A DNA stretch of 64,000 nucleotides from Bhargavaea changchunensis (GTDB taxonomy: Bacteria > Bacillota > Bacilli > Bacillales_A > Planococcaceae): positions 62,001 to 126,000 of the forward strand of contig NZ_JBHTCT010000036.1 in NCBI RefSeq assembly GCF_042665595.1, given 5' to 3'. Of the stretch, positions 18,264 to 26,477 are shown in pieces. Within the stretch, counting starts at the first letter, position 1. Each line of letters begins with the position of its first letter. The translations under genes were made by a program, and so were the position numbers. Below the pieces are notes generated by a model that had not been told where the DNA came from, did no database searches, and worked only from the letters and a program-made list of their open reading frames with translations.

Positions 18264-19082
18264 ATGAACCTGTTCCATAAAATCTGGGAAGCCACATCTT
18301 ATATTAAAGACAAGACAGAACACAGCCCGACGGTCGGCATGATCCTCGGCTCAGGACTCGGCTCTCTTGCCGATGAAATCGAAGAAGCCATCAGCATTCC
18401 GTATGCGGAGATCCCGCATTTCGCGACATCTTCCGCCGTCGGCCATGCCAACGAACTGGTCATCGGCAAGCTGAACGGCATCACCGTCGCGGCGATGAAG
18501 GGCCGCTACCATTACTACGAAGGCTATTCGCTCGAGGAAGTCACATTCCCGGTCCGTGTCATGAAGGCACTGGGCATCCAGGATCTGATCATCACAAACG
18601 CCTGCGGCTCGGTGAACAAGGACTTCAGCCCTGGGGATCTCATGCTGATCACCGATCACCTGAACCTGACCGGCACCAACCCGCTGATCGGGCCGAACCA
18701 CGAGGAACTCGGCACCCGATTCCCGGATCTGACACAGGTGTACAGCAAGGAATTACAGGCGAAGGCATTCAGTGTGGCCGACAGCCTCGGCTTCGGTTTG
18801 CGTGAAGGCGTCTATGCCTGGTGGAGCGGCCCGACGTATGAGACGCCTGCAGAAATCCGTATGATCCGCACGCTCGGCGCGGACGCGGTCGGCATGTCGA
18901 CCGTACCGGAAGTGATTGTCGCGGCACACGGCGGCATGCGCGTCCTCGGCATTTCCTGCCTGACGAACATGGCGGCAGGCATCCTTGACCAGCCGCTAAG
19001 CCACGACGAAGTGATTGAGGTTGCTGCACAGGTCCGGACTAAATTTGCCGGTCTCGTAAAAGGCGTTCTCTCGGAAATCTAA
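18264..19082 (+). CDS. Purine nucleoside phosphorylase (trimeric type)
   Basis: Phosphorolysis of guanosine/inosine and deoxy forms to free base and pentose-1-phosphate, 272 aa. Motifs: LGSGLGSLADEIEE (phosphate loop), GRYHYYEGYSLEEV, TNACGSVNKDFSPGDLMLI, and YAWWSGPTYETPAEIRMIR followed by DAVGMSTVPEV (base site). It is the PupG/PunA family. The ATG at 18264 has AGAGGAGAGA upstream; the in-frame ORF opening at 18177 overlaps the previous gene and is rejected. Confidence 0.95.
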   Translation: MNLFHKIWEATSYIKDKTEHSPTVGMILGSGLGSLADEIEEAISIPYAEIPHFATSSAVGHANELVIGKLNGITVAAMKGRYHYYEGYSLEEVTFPVRVMKALGIQDLIITNACGSVNKDFSPGDLMLITDHLNLTGTNPLIGPNHEELGTRFPDLTQVYSKELQAKAFSVADSLGFGLREGVYAWWSGPTYETPAEIRMIRTLGADAVGMSTVPEVIVAAHGGMRVLGISCLTNMAAGILDQPLSHDEVIEVAAQVRTKFAGLVKGVLSEI

Positions 19083-19093
19083 TAATCAGACAA

Positions 19094-19123
19094 AAAACGA
19101 CAACCTTGAGGGGTTGTCGTTTT
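19094..19123 (+). terminator. Terminator after purine nucleoside phosphorylase
   Basis: 12-bp stem AAAACGACAACC / GGTTGTCGTTTT with TTGAGG loop and T-rich tail. Confidence 0.9.
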
Positions 19124-19197
19124 ATTTTTCAAGCAATATATGATATGCTGTCTAAGGAATTCAAATTTTCTAACTCTTATACAGAAAGGTGTTAGCA

Positions 19198-19563
19198 TTG
19201 AACGAGACCCTCACATTCGGCGAGCGGCTAAAAGCCCTCCGGATCCAGCACGACGTGTCCCCTGAGCAATTGGCAGAGACGATCGGTGTCGCCAAAAGCC
19301 TGATCTGGACGTTCGAGCTCGACAAGAAACTGCCGACCTTCCCCCAGTTGATTGCCCTTGCAGACCACTTCCAAGTGACCACCGACTATCTTCTGAACCG
19401 CGAACCCGTTTCCGTGGATATTAAAAAGGCGGCCGACGACATGCTCGATAAATATGAGCTCTGTCTGGACGGCCGGCGGTTGTCGAAGGACGAACTTTTG
19501 GACGCGATGTCGTTCATCCGGACACAGCGGACTGTCCGTCCAAAAGACTATACAGTCGTCTGA
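19198..19563 (+). CDS. XRE-family helix-turn-helix regulator
   Basis: 121 aa. The N-terminal HTH_3 domain (about 5-60) reads FGERLKALRIQHDVS, then EQLAETIGVAKSLIWTFE and FPQLIALADHFQVTTDYLL, a typical Cro/CI fold. The C-terminal 50 residues are charged and unassigned. The start is a TTG at 19198, 8 bases after AGAAAGG. The GTG 9 bases upstream abuts the ribosome site. Target unknown; the gene is alone between terminators and the next gene is convergent. Confidence 0.85.
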   Translation: MNETLTFGERLKALRIQHDVSPEQLAETIGVAKSLIWTFELDKKLPTFPQLIALADHFQVTTDYLLNREPVSVDIKKAADDMLDKYELCLDGRRLSKDELLDAMSFIRTQRTVRPKDYTVV

Positions 19564-19589
19564 CTGAACATGCCGGGCGTATTCCCGGC

Positions 19590-19616
19590 AAGAGCACCGA
19601 TTTCCGGTGTTCTTTT
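19590..19616 (+). terminator. Terminator after XRE gene
   Basis: Stem GAGCACCG / CGGTGTTC with short loop and TTTTTATTTT tail. Confidence 0.75.
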
Positions 19617-19626
19617 TATTTTGCCC

Positions 19627-20238
19627 TTATCCGGATTGCTGTTCCAGCAGGCTGCGGACTTCCTCTTCGCCCTTGGCATCACCGGCTCTCCGAAAGGCGC
19701 CCATGCTCTGTTGGTAGGCCGGACCGGGATCGTGCCCGAACAGCGCACTTGCCTGTCCGATCCCCCGCCAGGCGCAGGCGATGCACATATCGTCTTCCGC
19801 TTTCTTGCCTTCACGGAGCGCCAACCGGAAAGCACCGATTGCTTCCTCGAGTTGTCCTTCCAAGAGTGCTGTTTCGCCGAATTCGTAGGCGTTGGCTGAA
19901 TGTCCCTTGTGGTCATCGGGGAGACGGTCGCGGCGGAGGTTCCGCTCCCGCTCCAGCCACTTTCTCGCGGTCGATGCGTCCCCTTCCATCCGGCATACCA
20001 TTGCGAGCTGGTGCATCGAAATGGCGGCGGCTTCATCGTGGTCGTCACTCTGTTCCGCCTGGCGGAGAAGTTCTTCGTAGAGTGAGCGGGACTCGTTGAA
20101 TTCCTTTTTCATCGCTAGCGTGAACGCGAGCATATGCATCGCGTTTTCTTCCTGTTCCGGTTCGGCAAGCAGTGCACGGTAAAGCCGTTCGGCCTCGTCC
20201 CAGTCTTCCCTCTCGAACGCCTCAAATGCCTCTTTCAT
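19627..20238 (-). CDS. TPR-repeat protein
   Basis: 203 aa, helical, with at least three tetratricopeptide-like repeats: FEREDWDEAERLYRALLAEP near the start, EEAAAISMHQLAM-type segment in the middle, and LLEGQLEEAIGAFRLALREG near 130-150. TPR proteins act as protein-interaction scaffolds. The start codon overlaps the stop of the upstream ATP-pyrophosphatase gene by 4 bases (ATGA at 20235-20238), so the two are translationally coupled. Confidence 0.8.
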   Translation of the reverse strand: MKEAFEAFEREDWDEAERLYRALLAEPEQEENAMHMLAFTLAMKKEFNESRSLYEELLRQAEQSDDHDEAAAISMHQLAMVCRMEGDASTARKWLERERNLRRDRLPDDHKGHSANAYEFGETALLEGQLEEAIGAFRLALREGKKAEDDMCIACAWRGIGQASALFGHDPGPAYQQSMGAFRRAGDAKGEEEVRSLLEQQSG

Positions 20239-20894
20239 CTCTCCAGCTCCATTCGCGCAAACGAATAGCCATCCCGTTTCAGGTGGGCGGTCTGATTGAG
20301 GCTGAGCGGGTGATTAAAGATGGGACCGTCCGTCACGAGCGTGTGGAACTCGCCGGCCTCCCCGCACGGGTCGATTCCGCGGCTTTCCATGTCTTCGATC
20401 AATTCATGATCGAATGCGCGCCCGACCCATTCGGCCGGGAATCGCTCATCATGTCCGACGACGACCGTCGCCCGGAAACCAGCATCCAGAAAGGCGCGGA
20501 CCACTTCAATTCGGCCCATGCCCCATAGCGGATGCACCGCTTTGATGCCCCGCTCCGCACATGTGTCGGCCATCCACTTCCGGTGGTCCTCCAGGTCGAT
20601 GTCCCCGAATACCCCGGTTGTGATTCCCGACGCCTTCATCTTATCCAGCCCCGAGAGAAATTGCTCCTTATAATCTGTCCAACCGGCGCGCCGGATCTCA
20701 AGCGGGATGCCGAGCGCGTCAGCCTGCGCACGAATGATCGCCTCGCTCACCGCATGCGACTTCGACCTGTCCCCTTCGCTATCGAACATCGTCAGAAGCT
20801 GCTCCGGCCTGCCGCCGTTTTGAATTGCCCGGTGAAGTGCAAGTGCGGAATCCTTGCCCCCGCTCCATGAGGAGAAAAATGATTGCTTGTCCAT
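20235..20894 (-). CDS. ATP-pyrophosphatase, diphthine-ammonia ligase (DUF71) family
   Basis: 219 aa of the PF01902 family. The N-terminal PP-loop is SSWSGGKDSALAL (about 8-20), which binds ATP. VFGDIDLEDHRKWM and HPLWG, then GRIEVVRAFLDAGFRA are typical of this family. C-terminal EAGEFHTLVTDGPIF is the conserved GE-FHT motif. Bacteria lack diphthamide, so the substrate is unknown; an amide-forming step is likely. The ATG at 20894 has AAAGGGGG upstream; a longer ORF from 20993 runs through array B and is rejected. Confidence 0.86.
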   Translation of the reverse strand: MDKQSFFSSWSGGKDSALALHRAIQNGGRPEQLLTMFDSEGDRSKSHAVSEAIIRAQADALGIPLEIRRAGWTDYKEQFLSGLDKMKASGITTGVFGDIDLEDHRKWMADTCAERGIKAVHPLWGMGRIEVVRAFLDAGFRATVVVGHDERFPAEWVGRAFDHELIEDMESRGIDPCGEAGEFHTLVTDGPIFNHPLSLNQTAHLKRDGYSFARMELER

Positions 20895-20938
20895 CGAGTA
20901 AGCCCCCTTTAGGGAGAGTGTAGCATATGGGGTTGCCG

Positions 20939-21043
20939 GGAGTAATTTCGTAGCGGCATGGGATGGGTTCGCGGCGGCAACGTGCAATTTCACGACCGCA
21001 ACTCACAGTTTCACGACCGCAACTCACCATTTCGCGGCGGCTC
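20939..21043. repeat. Array B: five 21-bp intergenic units
   Basis: Units start at 20939, 20960, 20981, 21002 and 21023. The core is RTTTCRCGRCSGCAA, best preserved in units 3 and 4 (TTTCACGACCGCAA), with exact 21-bp spacing. The array lies immediately upstream of the DUF71 gene and downstream of the PCYCGC lipoprotein terminator. Read in frame it encodes heptapeptide repeats, which is a by-product of 21 = 3 x 7. Confidence 0.83.
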
Positions 21044-21060
21044 TGATTTTATTGCATATA

Positions 21061-21084
21061 AAAAAGCGGGGCGCTCCCGCCTCG
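21061..21084 (-). terminator. Terminator of PCYCGC lipoprotein gene
   Basis: Minus-strand GCGGG / CCCGC stem followed by TTTTTT, 8 bases after the stop codon. Confidence 0.75.
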
Positions 21085-21092
21085 CTTCCCTC

Positions 21093-21641
21093 TTATGCCG
21101 GCATCGGCGTAGGAGTCGGCTCTGCATAGCCTTCGTTATAAGTCTCGTCGATCGTCTCACGGATTTCCTTGAGCGACTTTCCGTCCTGCGCCATCTTCAC
21201 CGATTCCACCGCGATTTCCAGGCATACGAGGCAGCGCGTGCCATGGTCATCCCAGACAACCGAGCCGTCTTCGCGGACTTCCGAGATAAAGCAGTTCATG
21301 TTGCTTTTGTGCCCGGCACTATCCCCGCAGCCGCAGTAGCATGGCATCCATTCCAGAATCTCAGTTGCGGAGCCCGCCACCTGATAAACCAGTTGCATGT
21401 CTTCCGGCTTGTCATCTAGGAATGACGGCAGCTCCTCCGCCGAAGCGGTCACTTCCTGGAGGTCGCCATTCGGCAGCACCGTCTGGCCTTCCTTCACTTC
21501 CCGCTCGGCAGGAGCCGCATGGTCATGTCCTTCATGGGAAGGCTCATCCTCATGGGCATCCGTCTCACCAGCTGCGTCATTGCCGCATGCGGACAAAACA
21601 AGACCGAGCGCAGCGAGTATATAGATGAACCGCTTCTTCAT
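21093..21641 (-). CDS. PCYCGC-motif lipoprotein
   Basis: 182 aa. Signal peptide with lipobox LSAC (Cys19), then a His/Glu-rich linker (HEDEPSHEGHDHAAP) and the PCYCGC domain with MPCYCGCGDSAGHKSNMNCF, TRCLVCLEIA. The many Cys and His suggest metal or redox chemistry at the outer face of the membrane. The family function is not established. The C-terminus ends in a Thr/Pro tail. Array C lies directly upstream. Confidence 0.88.
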   Translation of the reverse strand: MKKRFIYILAALGLVLSACGNDAAGETDAHEDEPSHEGHDHAAPAEREVKEGQTVLPNGDLQEVTASAEELPSFLDDKPEDMQLVYQVAGSATEILEWMPCYCGCGDSAGHKSNMNCFISEVREDGSVVWDDHGTRCLVCLEIAVESVKMAQDGKSLKEIRETIDETYNEGYAEPTPTPMPA

Positions 21642-21749
21642 GTGGGATCACTCCTTTGCGTACCACTATACCGCAAGATGCGGCGAGATGCTGTGAGCAA
21701 AAAGTGACATCCGTTGGAGGTAGTGAGTGAGGGATGAATTCCTGCCCGG

Positions 21750-21914
21750 TTTCGTCATTCACCGGTTTGATTTCGTCATTCGCGTCTCCGATTTCGTCAT
21801 TCAGCTTCCCAATTTCGTCATTCGCGTATGTCCCGATGATGAATGACGAGACTGAAGGACCGAATGACGAGATTCTGGCCACGAATGACGAGATTACCGG
21901 TCTGAATGACGAAA
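21750..21914. repeat. Array C: head-to-head 4+4 copies, 21-bp period
   Basis: TTTCGTCATTC occurs at 21750, 21771, 21792 and 21813. Its reverse complement GAATGACGA occurs at 21841, 21862, 21883 and 21904. Spacing within each arm is exactly 21 bp; the centre is 17 bp. Only the cores are complementary between the arms. Located between the lipoprotein gene start (21641) and the fumarase terminator. Confidence 0.9.
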
Positions 21915-21951
21915 CCGCCCCCCGCCATCACGAAAAATCCCCATATAAAAA

Positions 21952-21977
21952 CAGCCGGGGACCCGAGTCCCCGGCTG
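21952..21977 (-). terminator. Terminator of fumC
   Basis: Perfect 11-bp stem CAGCCGGGGAC / GTCCCCGGCTG with a 4-base loop; T-run on the minus strand side. Confidence 0.93.
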
Positions 21978-21987
21978 CACCAATTAA

Positions 21988-23373
21988 TTATCGTCCGATC
22001 ATTTTAGACGGAACGACCCATTCATCAAACTGCTCTTCTGTCAGAAGGCCGGACTTGATCGCCGCTTCTTTCAGAGTCGAGCCTTCCGCGTGGGCCGTCT
22101 TCGCGATTTTCGCCGCGTTTTCATAGCCGATGTGCGGGTTCAGCGCGGTAACGAGCATGAGCGAGTTGTCCAGAAGCTCCTGGATCTTCTCTTGGTTCGG
22201 CTCGATGCCGACTGCGCAGTTGTCGTTGAAGCTGATGATCCCGTCAGTCAGCAGGCGAACCGACTGAAGGAAGTTGTAGGCGATGACCGGCTTGAAGACG
22301 TTCAGCTCGAAGTTGCCCTGGCTCGCGGCAAATCCGATTGTCGCGTCGTTGCCCATTACTTGGGCGACAACCATCGTCAGTGCTTCGCTCTGTGTCGGGT
22401 TGACCTTGCCCGGCATGATCGAGCTGCCCGGCTCGTTGGCAGGGATTGTGATTTCACCGATGCCGGAACGCGGGCCGCTTGCCAGCCAGCGCACGTCGTT
22501 TGCGATTTTCATTAGATCAGCCGCGAGTGCCTTGATCGCGCCGTGCGTGAAGACGGCTTCGTCATAGCTTGTGAGCGCGTGGAACTTGTTGACCGCGGAC
22601 GTGAACTCGATTCCCACCTGCTTGGAGATCTGGGCCGCGACTTTGTCGCCGAATCCTGCAGGTGCGTTCAGGCCCGTACCGACAGCGGTGCCGCCGATTG
22701 CAAGTTCTTTCATTTGTTCGACTGCAGTTTCAATCATGACACGGTCTTTTTCAAGCATGCGCACCCAACCGCTGATTTCCTGGCCGAGTGTGAGCGGTGT
22801 TGCGTCCTGCAGGTGCGTACGGCCGATCTTGATGATGTCGTCGAACTGCTTCGACTTGTCTTCAAGCGTCTCTTTCAGCTTGTCGATCGCCGGAAGAAGG
22901 TCGTTCAGAACGGCAACGACTGCGGAAACGTGGAGCGCCGTCGGATATGTATCGTTCGACGATTGGGACTTGTTGATGTCATCGTTCGGGTGGAGACGGT
23001 CTTCCTCGCCCCACTCTTCAAGCAACTGGTTGCCGCGGTGAGCAAGCACTTCGTTCATGTTCATGTTAGACTGCGTGCCGGAACCGGTCTGCCAGACAAC
23101 GAGCGGGAAGTTGTCGTCGAGCTTGCCTTCGATCACTTCGTCGGCTGCAGCCGCAATCGCTTTCGCCTTTGCGTCAGACAGGTTGCCGAGCTCGTTGCTT
23201 GTGATCGCTGCTGCCTTTTTCAGGTTGGCGAATGCACGGACGACTTCCATCGGCATTTTCTCCCAGCCGATTTTGAAGTTCTGCTTGCTTCGCTGCGTCT
23301 GGGCACCCCAAAGCTTGTCCGCAGGTACCTGGATTTCGCCGATCGTATCGCGTTCAATGCGGTATTCCATCAT
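21988..23373 (-). CDS. fumC: Fumarate hydratase, class II
   Basis: TCA-cycle enzyme converting fumarate to L-malate, 461 aa, iron-independent class II type. The signature GSSIMPGKVNP is present, as are GSGTQSNMNMNEV and GRTHLQDATPLTLGQE (active-site segments). Two adjacent ATG codons follow GGATGAGGA, so the start could be 23373 or 23370. Monocistronic, with terminators on both sides. Confidence 0.97.
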   Translation of the reverse strand: MMEYRIERDTIGEIQVPADKLWGAQTQRSKQNFKIGWEKMPMEVVRAFANLKKAAAITSNELGNLSDAKAKAIAAAADEVIEGKLDDNFPLVVWQTGSGTQSNMNMNEVLAHRGNQLLEEWGEEDRLHPNDDINKSQSSNDTYPTALHVSAVVAVLNDLLPAIDKLKETLEDKSKQFDDIIKIGRTHLQDATPLTLGQEISGWVRMLEKDRVMIETAVEQMKELAIGGTAVGTGLNAPAGFGDKVAAQISKQVGIEFTSAVNKFHALTSYDEAVFTHGAIKALAADLMKIANDVRWLASGPRSGIGEITIPANEPGSSIMPGKVNPTQSEALTMVVAQVMGNDATIGFAASQGNFELNVFKPVIAYNFLQSVRLLTDGIISFNDNCAVGIEPNQEKIQELLDNSLMLVTALNPHIGYENAAKIAKTAHAEGSTLKEAAIKSGLLTEEQFDEWVVPSKMIGR

Positions 23374-23554
23374 TCCTCATCCTTTCGGGTCTGCTGAAAT
23401 TCAATCCTTCTCTATTTTGCTACATTTCCGGTCAAGAAACAATAGAAGGCACGGCCAGGTACTTCCCGGGCAAGCACGCATCACGGCCGCCGGTACCGAA
23501 TAGGATAAAACAGGCCGCCAGACCGGAAACGGCAGGCAGGCCCTTACATAGGAA

Positions 23555-23580
23555 AGGCATCCGACTCAGCTCGGATGCCT
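23555..23580 (-). terminator. Terminator of ABC permease gene
   Basis: Perfect 10-bp stem AGGCATCCGA / TCGGATGCCT, located 30 bases after the stop codon of the leftward ABC operon. Confidence 0.8.
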
Positions 23581-23609
23581 GTTTCATTTATTGGGTAACC
23601 GCTTATCCC

Positions 23610-24890
23610 TCAAAGCTCATGCCGCAGCGCACCGATGACGTCCGTCTTCGTCGCCTTTCGTGCCGGACGCCAGCCGGAGATCATGGCGACAGTCAGTGAA
23701 ATTGCGGAGGCGATCAGGACGAGCTGCCATGGGATGACGGAGAATGTCACTTTGAACGAGTCTCCAGTTTCCCCGCCTAGCGCAGCGTCCACTACAATCG
23801 GAAGAATTGCATTGGCCGCGAAGCTTACGCCATAGGAAATCACGACCGCAATGACCGTACCGACAAGCCCGATCCATGCGCTTTCCATCAGGAACAGCCG
23901 CTGAATCAGTTTAGGTCCGGCACCGAGTGCTTTCATGACGCCGATTTCACGCGTCCGTTCCGTGACCGCCATCGTCATCGTGTTAAAGATGCCGATTGAG
24001 GCGATCAGGATTGCAATCGTTCCGACAAAGATCAGTCCAGCCTTCAGCGCGAGGAAGAAGACATCAATCTGTTCGATCTCCTCAGAGACCGAGTAAACTG
24101 CGTACCCATCGTCCTTCAGCGTCTGCGTGATGGCCTTTACGTTCGCCAGGTCATCAGCATACACATTCACCGAGCTGTTCGTGAATGACATATCCTCCTG
24201 TTCGTTATCCGAAGAAGCTGCAATATAAGCCGACTCCATCTCTTCCATGAACGATTCATCCAGGTAGAGGTAACCATCGAACGCCCAGTCCTTGCCCGGA
24301 GCTTCTTTGACACCGACGATTGTAAACGGCCATGTCTTCGAGGCGGTTTCGTCATTCTCCCCTTCGAATGAAAACGCAAATGTTTGGCCAATGACCTTTC
24401 CTTCATAAGAGGCCGGTTCTTCGCCTTCCTCCACTTCCACGCTTTCGTCAATCAGTTGCGCTGCGAACTGAGAACCGACAATCACTTCGCCAGGCTTTTC
24501 CGGGAACCGACCTTCCGCAAGCTTGAAGCCGGATGCCTGTTCATCACCGAAGTCCGTGAAGTATGTGTTCATGCTGCCGGTATGGCCTTCCAGTTCGCCC
24601 ATAGCCATCGGCACCAGCGATTTTCGGTGGACGACCGCCTCGACATGATCGATCTTCTTCATCGCGTCAGCTTTCGCGTCCGTCATGTCTTCGCTGTACA
24701 CTTCGATCTGCGTCACCATCTGGTTCGACAGGATATCGTCCTTGATCGTCTTCTGCAGCCCAAAGCCGACCGACGCAAGGACGATCAGGAACGCCGTCCC
24801 CATCGTCGCAGCCAGCACAGTCATGAACACCCGGAGCCGGTTCCGCCGGATATGCTGGCGGACAAATGCAATCTGATCCTTAAACGACAT
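23610..24890 (-). CDS. MacB/FtsX-type ABC transporter permease
   Basis: 426 aa. One N-terminal membrane segment (RVFMTVLAATMGTAFLIVLA), a large extracytoplasmic MacB-PCD domain (about 50-280), then three C-terminal segments with the FtsX domain motif TERTREIGVMKALGA. These systems export or mechanotransmit rather than import. The ATG at 24890 overlaps the upstream ATPase by 11 bases, so the earlier in-frame ORF start at 24968 is rejected. Cargo unknown (lipoprotein, peptide or antibiotic). Confidence 0.9.
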   Translation of the reverse strand: MSFKDQIAFVRQHIRRNRLRVFMTVLAATMGTAFLIVLASVGFGLQKTIKDDILSNQMVTQIEVYSEDMTDAKADAMKKIDHVEAVVHRKSLVPMAMGELEGHTGSMNTYFTDFGDEQASGFKLAEGRFPEKPGEVIVGSQFAAQLIDESVEVEEGEEPASYEGKVIGQTFAFSFEGENDETASKTWPFTIVGVKEAPGKDWAFDGYLYLDESFMEEMESAYIAASSDNEQEDMSFTNSSVNVYADDLANVKAITQTLKDDGYAVYSVSEEIEQIDVFFLALKAGLIFVGTIAILIASIGIFNTMTMAVTERTREIGVMKALGAGPKLIQRLFLMESAWIGLVGTVIAVVISYGVSFAANAILPIVVDAALGGETGDSFKVTFSVIPWQLVLIASAISLTVAMISGWRPARKATKTDVIGALRHEL

Positions 24891-25578
24891 GGCGGAGGCC
24901 CCCTTCCGTAAGCTCGCCGTCGTGCATCCGGTACTGGCGCTTGGCAATGGCCGCGACCTCGTCGTCATGAGTGATGATGACGAATGTGATGCCGTACTTC
25001 TTATTCAATGAAAGAATCAGGTTCAGGATATCCTGTTCGGTTTCGGAATCGAGGCTGCCCGTCGGCTCATCGGCGAAGATGACCGGCGGCTCGGTAATGA
25101 GGGCTCGCGCGATGCCGACCCGCTGCTGCTGTCCGCCCGACAGCTCGTTCGGATAATGTCCGCGGATTTCCGTGAGTCCGGTGCTTTCCAGCAACTCCTC
25201 CACTTTCCGCTTGCGCTCGGCCGCCGGCACGCCCTTCAGCGTCAGTGGTAATTCGATATTCTCGAATGCCGTCAGCCCGGGCATCAGCTGGAAGTTCTGA
25301 AAGACGAATCCGAACCGGTCCAGCCGGAACGCCGCCCGTTGCGCTTCACTCATCGAGGTGAGATCTGTGCCGTCGACAAGTACCCGCCCCGCATCCGGCT
25401 GCAGGAATCCCGCCAGGATATGAAGAAGTGTCGACTTCCCCGACCCGCTCCGCCCGACGATTGACACGATTTCCCCGTCCCGCGCTTTCAGTGACAGCTC
25501 TTTTAAGACGGGCACTTCCGTCTCCTTCCCCTTCTTGCCGACCCGGAACGAGTGGGACAGCCCCTTCACTTCAATCAT
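24880..25578 (-). CDS. ABC transporter ATPase of MacB/LolD type
   Basis: 232 aa, nucleotide-binding subunit partnering the permease just downstream. Walker A GRSGSGKST, Q-loop FVFQNFQLMPGLTAFEN, signature LSGGQQQRVGIARAL and Walker B VIFADEPTGSLDSETE are all intact. The second Met (25578), 7 bases after GGAGG, is preferred over the ATG 6 bases upstream. Array D and a divergent GtrA gene lie upstream. Confidence 0.93.
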   Translation of the reverse strand: MIEVKGLSHSFRVGKKGKETEVPVLKELSLKARDGEIVSIVGRSGSGKSTLLHILAGFLQPDAGRVLVDGTDLTSMSEAQRAAFRLDRFGFVFQNFQLMPGLTAFENIELPLTLKGVPAAERKRKVEELLESTGLTEIRGHYPNELSGGQQQRVGIARALITEPPVIFADEPTGSLDSETEQDILNLILSLNKKYGITFVIITHDDEVAAIAKRQYRMHDGELTEGGLRHVV

Positions 25579-25676
25579 GTTCATTCCTCCAATAAGTGGT
25601 TAGTGATTTCAGTATAGAGGGAGAATCTGAAGGATTACGGAGGGGGAAAATGAAGATTTTCTTAAGGCCAGAAGGC

Positions 25677-25760
25677 GAGTCTTCACATTGGCCGGCCGAG
25701 ATTACACAATCAGTCCGCGAGATTACACATTGACGTTGGGAAATTACACATTCCCGCCCC
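25677..25760. repeat. Array D: four 21-bp intergenic units
   Basis: Units start at 25677, 25698, 25719 and 25740 with core GARATTACACATT (first copy degenerate: GAGTCTTCACATT). Exact 21-bp spacing. It occupies the divergent region between the ABC ATPase and GtrA genes, ending 53 bases before the GtrA start. Confidence 0.82.
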
Positions 25761-25812
25761 GGTTCATCCGAGCACCCCAAGGGTATGGAACATTAAAAAA
25801 GGAGGTGCGGCC

Positions 25813-26283
25813 ATGAAAAGAATCCGAAAAGAGACGTACCGCACCTTCAGCTGGTTCACCCTCTCGGCCGTCGCCTCTTTCGCCATCGACATCGGCCTGT
25901 TCTGGGTGTTCTCGAGGTGGCTCGAGGACGATTCACCGGTCATGTATATCACATTTGCAACCGTCATAGCCCGAACGATGTCCGCGGTGTTCAACTATAC
26001 CGTCAACCGGCGTCTCGTCTTCAAATCCGGATCAAAAAATTCATTCCTGAAGTATGCGGCACTCGCCCTCTTCAACATGGCGGCATCCGCCGCGCTCGTC
26101 ACCGCTATCCACTTCCTGTTCAGGTTCATGAATGAAACGATGCTGAAGGTCCTCGTCGATTTTGGCCTGTTCATTGCAGGTTTCCTCATCCAGCGGGCGT
26201 GGGTGTTCGCGGGCAAACAGAGTGATCGCAAGCATCAGCCAGCGCACCAGTACGCCATCAAAAAAATCCCTGCACGGAAATGA
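25813..26283 (+). CDS. GtrA-family small membrane protein
   Basis: 156 aa with four predicted membrane segments. The GtrA motif is visible as FAIDIGLFWVF and FNYTVNRRLVFKS, and the last segment ends in QRAWVF. GtrA proteins are thought to help flip undecaprenyl-linked sugars for cell-surface glycosylation, or to act in transport. No glycosyltransferase is adjacent. AAAAAAGGAGGTGCGGCC precedes the ATG. Confidence 0.87.
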   Translation: MKRIRKETYRTFSWFTLSAVASFAIDIGLFWVFSRWLEDDSPVMYITFATVIARTMSAVFNYTVNRRLVFKSGSKNSFLKYAALALFNMAASAALVTAIHFLFRFMNETMLKVLVDFGLFIAGFLIQRAWVFAGKQSDRKHQPAHQYAIKKIPARK

Positions 26284-26316
26284 TTCTTCCGGAGCAGGGG
26301 CGAATGAATGTCAGCA

Positions 26317-26325
26317 TGTTAAAAT
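26317..26325 (+). promoter_or_regulatory. Extended -10 promoter for type I toxin
   Basis: TG-T-TAAAAT (26317-26325), about 70 bases before the toxin start codon. No good -35 box, as allowed for extended -10 promoters. Confidence 0.45.
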
Positions 26326-26393
26326 AAACGAACAGCAGCACGGTTTGCGCAGGGTGGTCTGCCCCACTCCCCGACAGAGAGGGGGTGAGGCCT

Positions 26394-26477
26394 GTGTCCA
26401 TATATGAAACGCTGATGTTCGCAGTGGCTTTTGCGGCTTTGGTTGTCGCCATTATGGAATCAACACACAAAAAATGA
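26394..26477 (+). CDS. Holin-like type I toxin peptide (TxpA-like), 27 aa
   Basis: Tiny hydrophobic peptide with a GTG start 6 bases after GGGGGTGAGG. The first half (SIYETLMFAVAFAALVV) is a single membrane segment; the end is MESTHKK, positively charged. The pattern S-x-Y-E-x-L-M followed by an FA-rich helix matches the start of TxpA-type toxins and the holin-like toxin family. Family members insert in the membrane and are silenced by an antisense RNA covering the mRNA 3' end; such an arrangement is visible here. Too short for routine gene calling. Confidence 0.72.
   Translation: MSIYETLMFAVAFAALVVAIMESTHKK

Noticed and set aside
20958..21419. ORF with heptapeptide repeats (such as FHDRNSQ)
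   Set aside because: The repeats follow from the 21-bp array B; the rest lies antisense to the PCYCGC lipoprotein gene and has no ribosome site.
21824..21840. Riboswitch or known attenuator at the centre of array C
   Set aside because: The 17-bp centre has no recognised aptamer features.
21577..21882. Minus-strand ORF with NDEI repeats
   Set aside because: By-product of array C. The 20-bp arrays E and F cannot keep a frame, which argues that the family is not coding.
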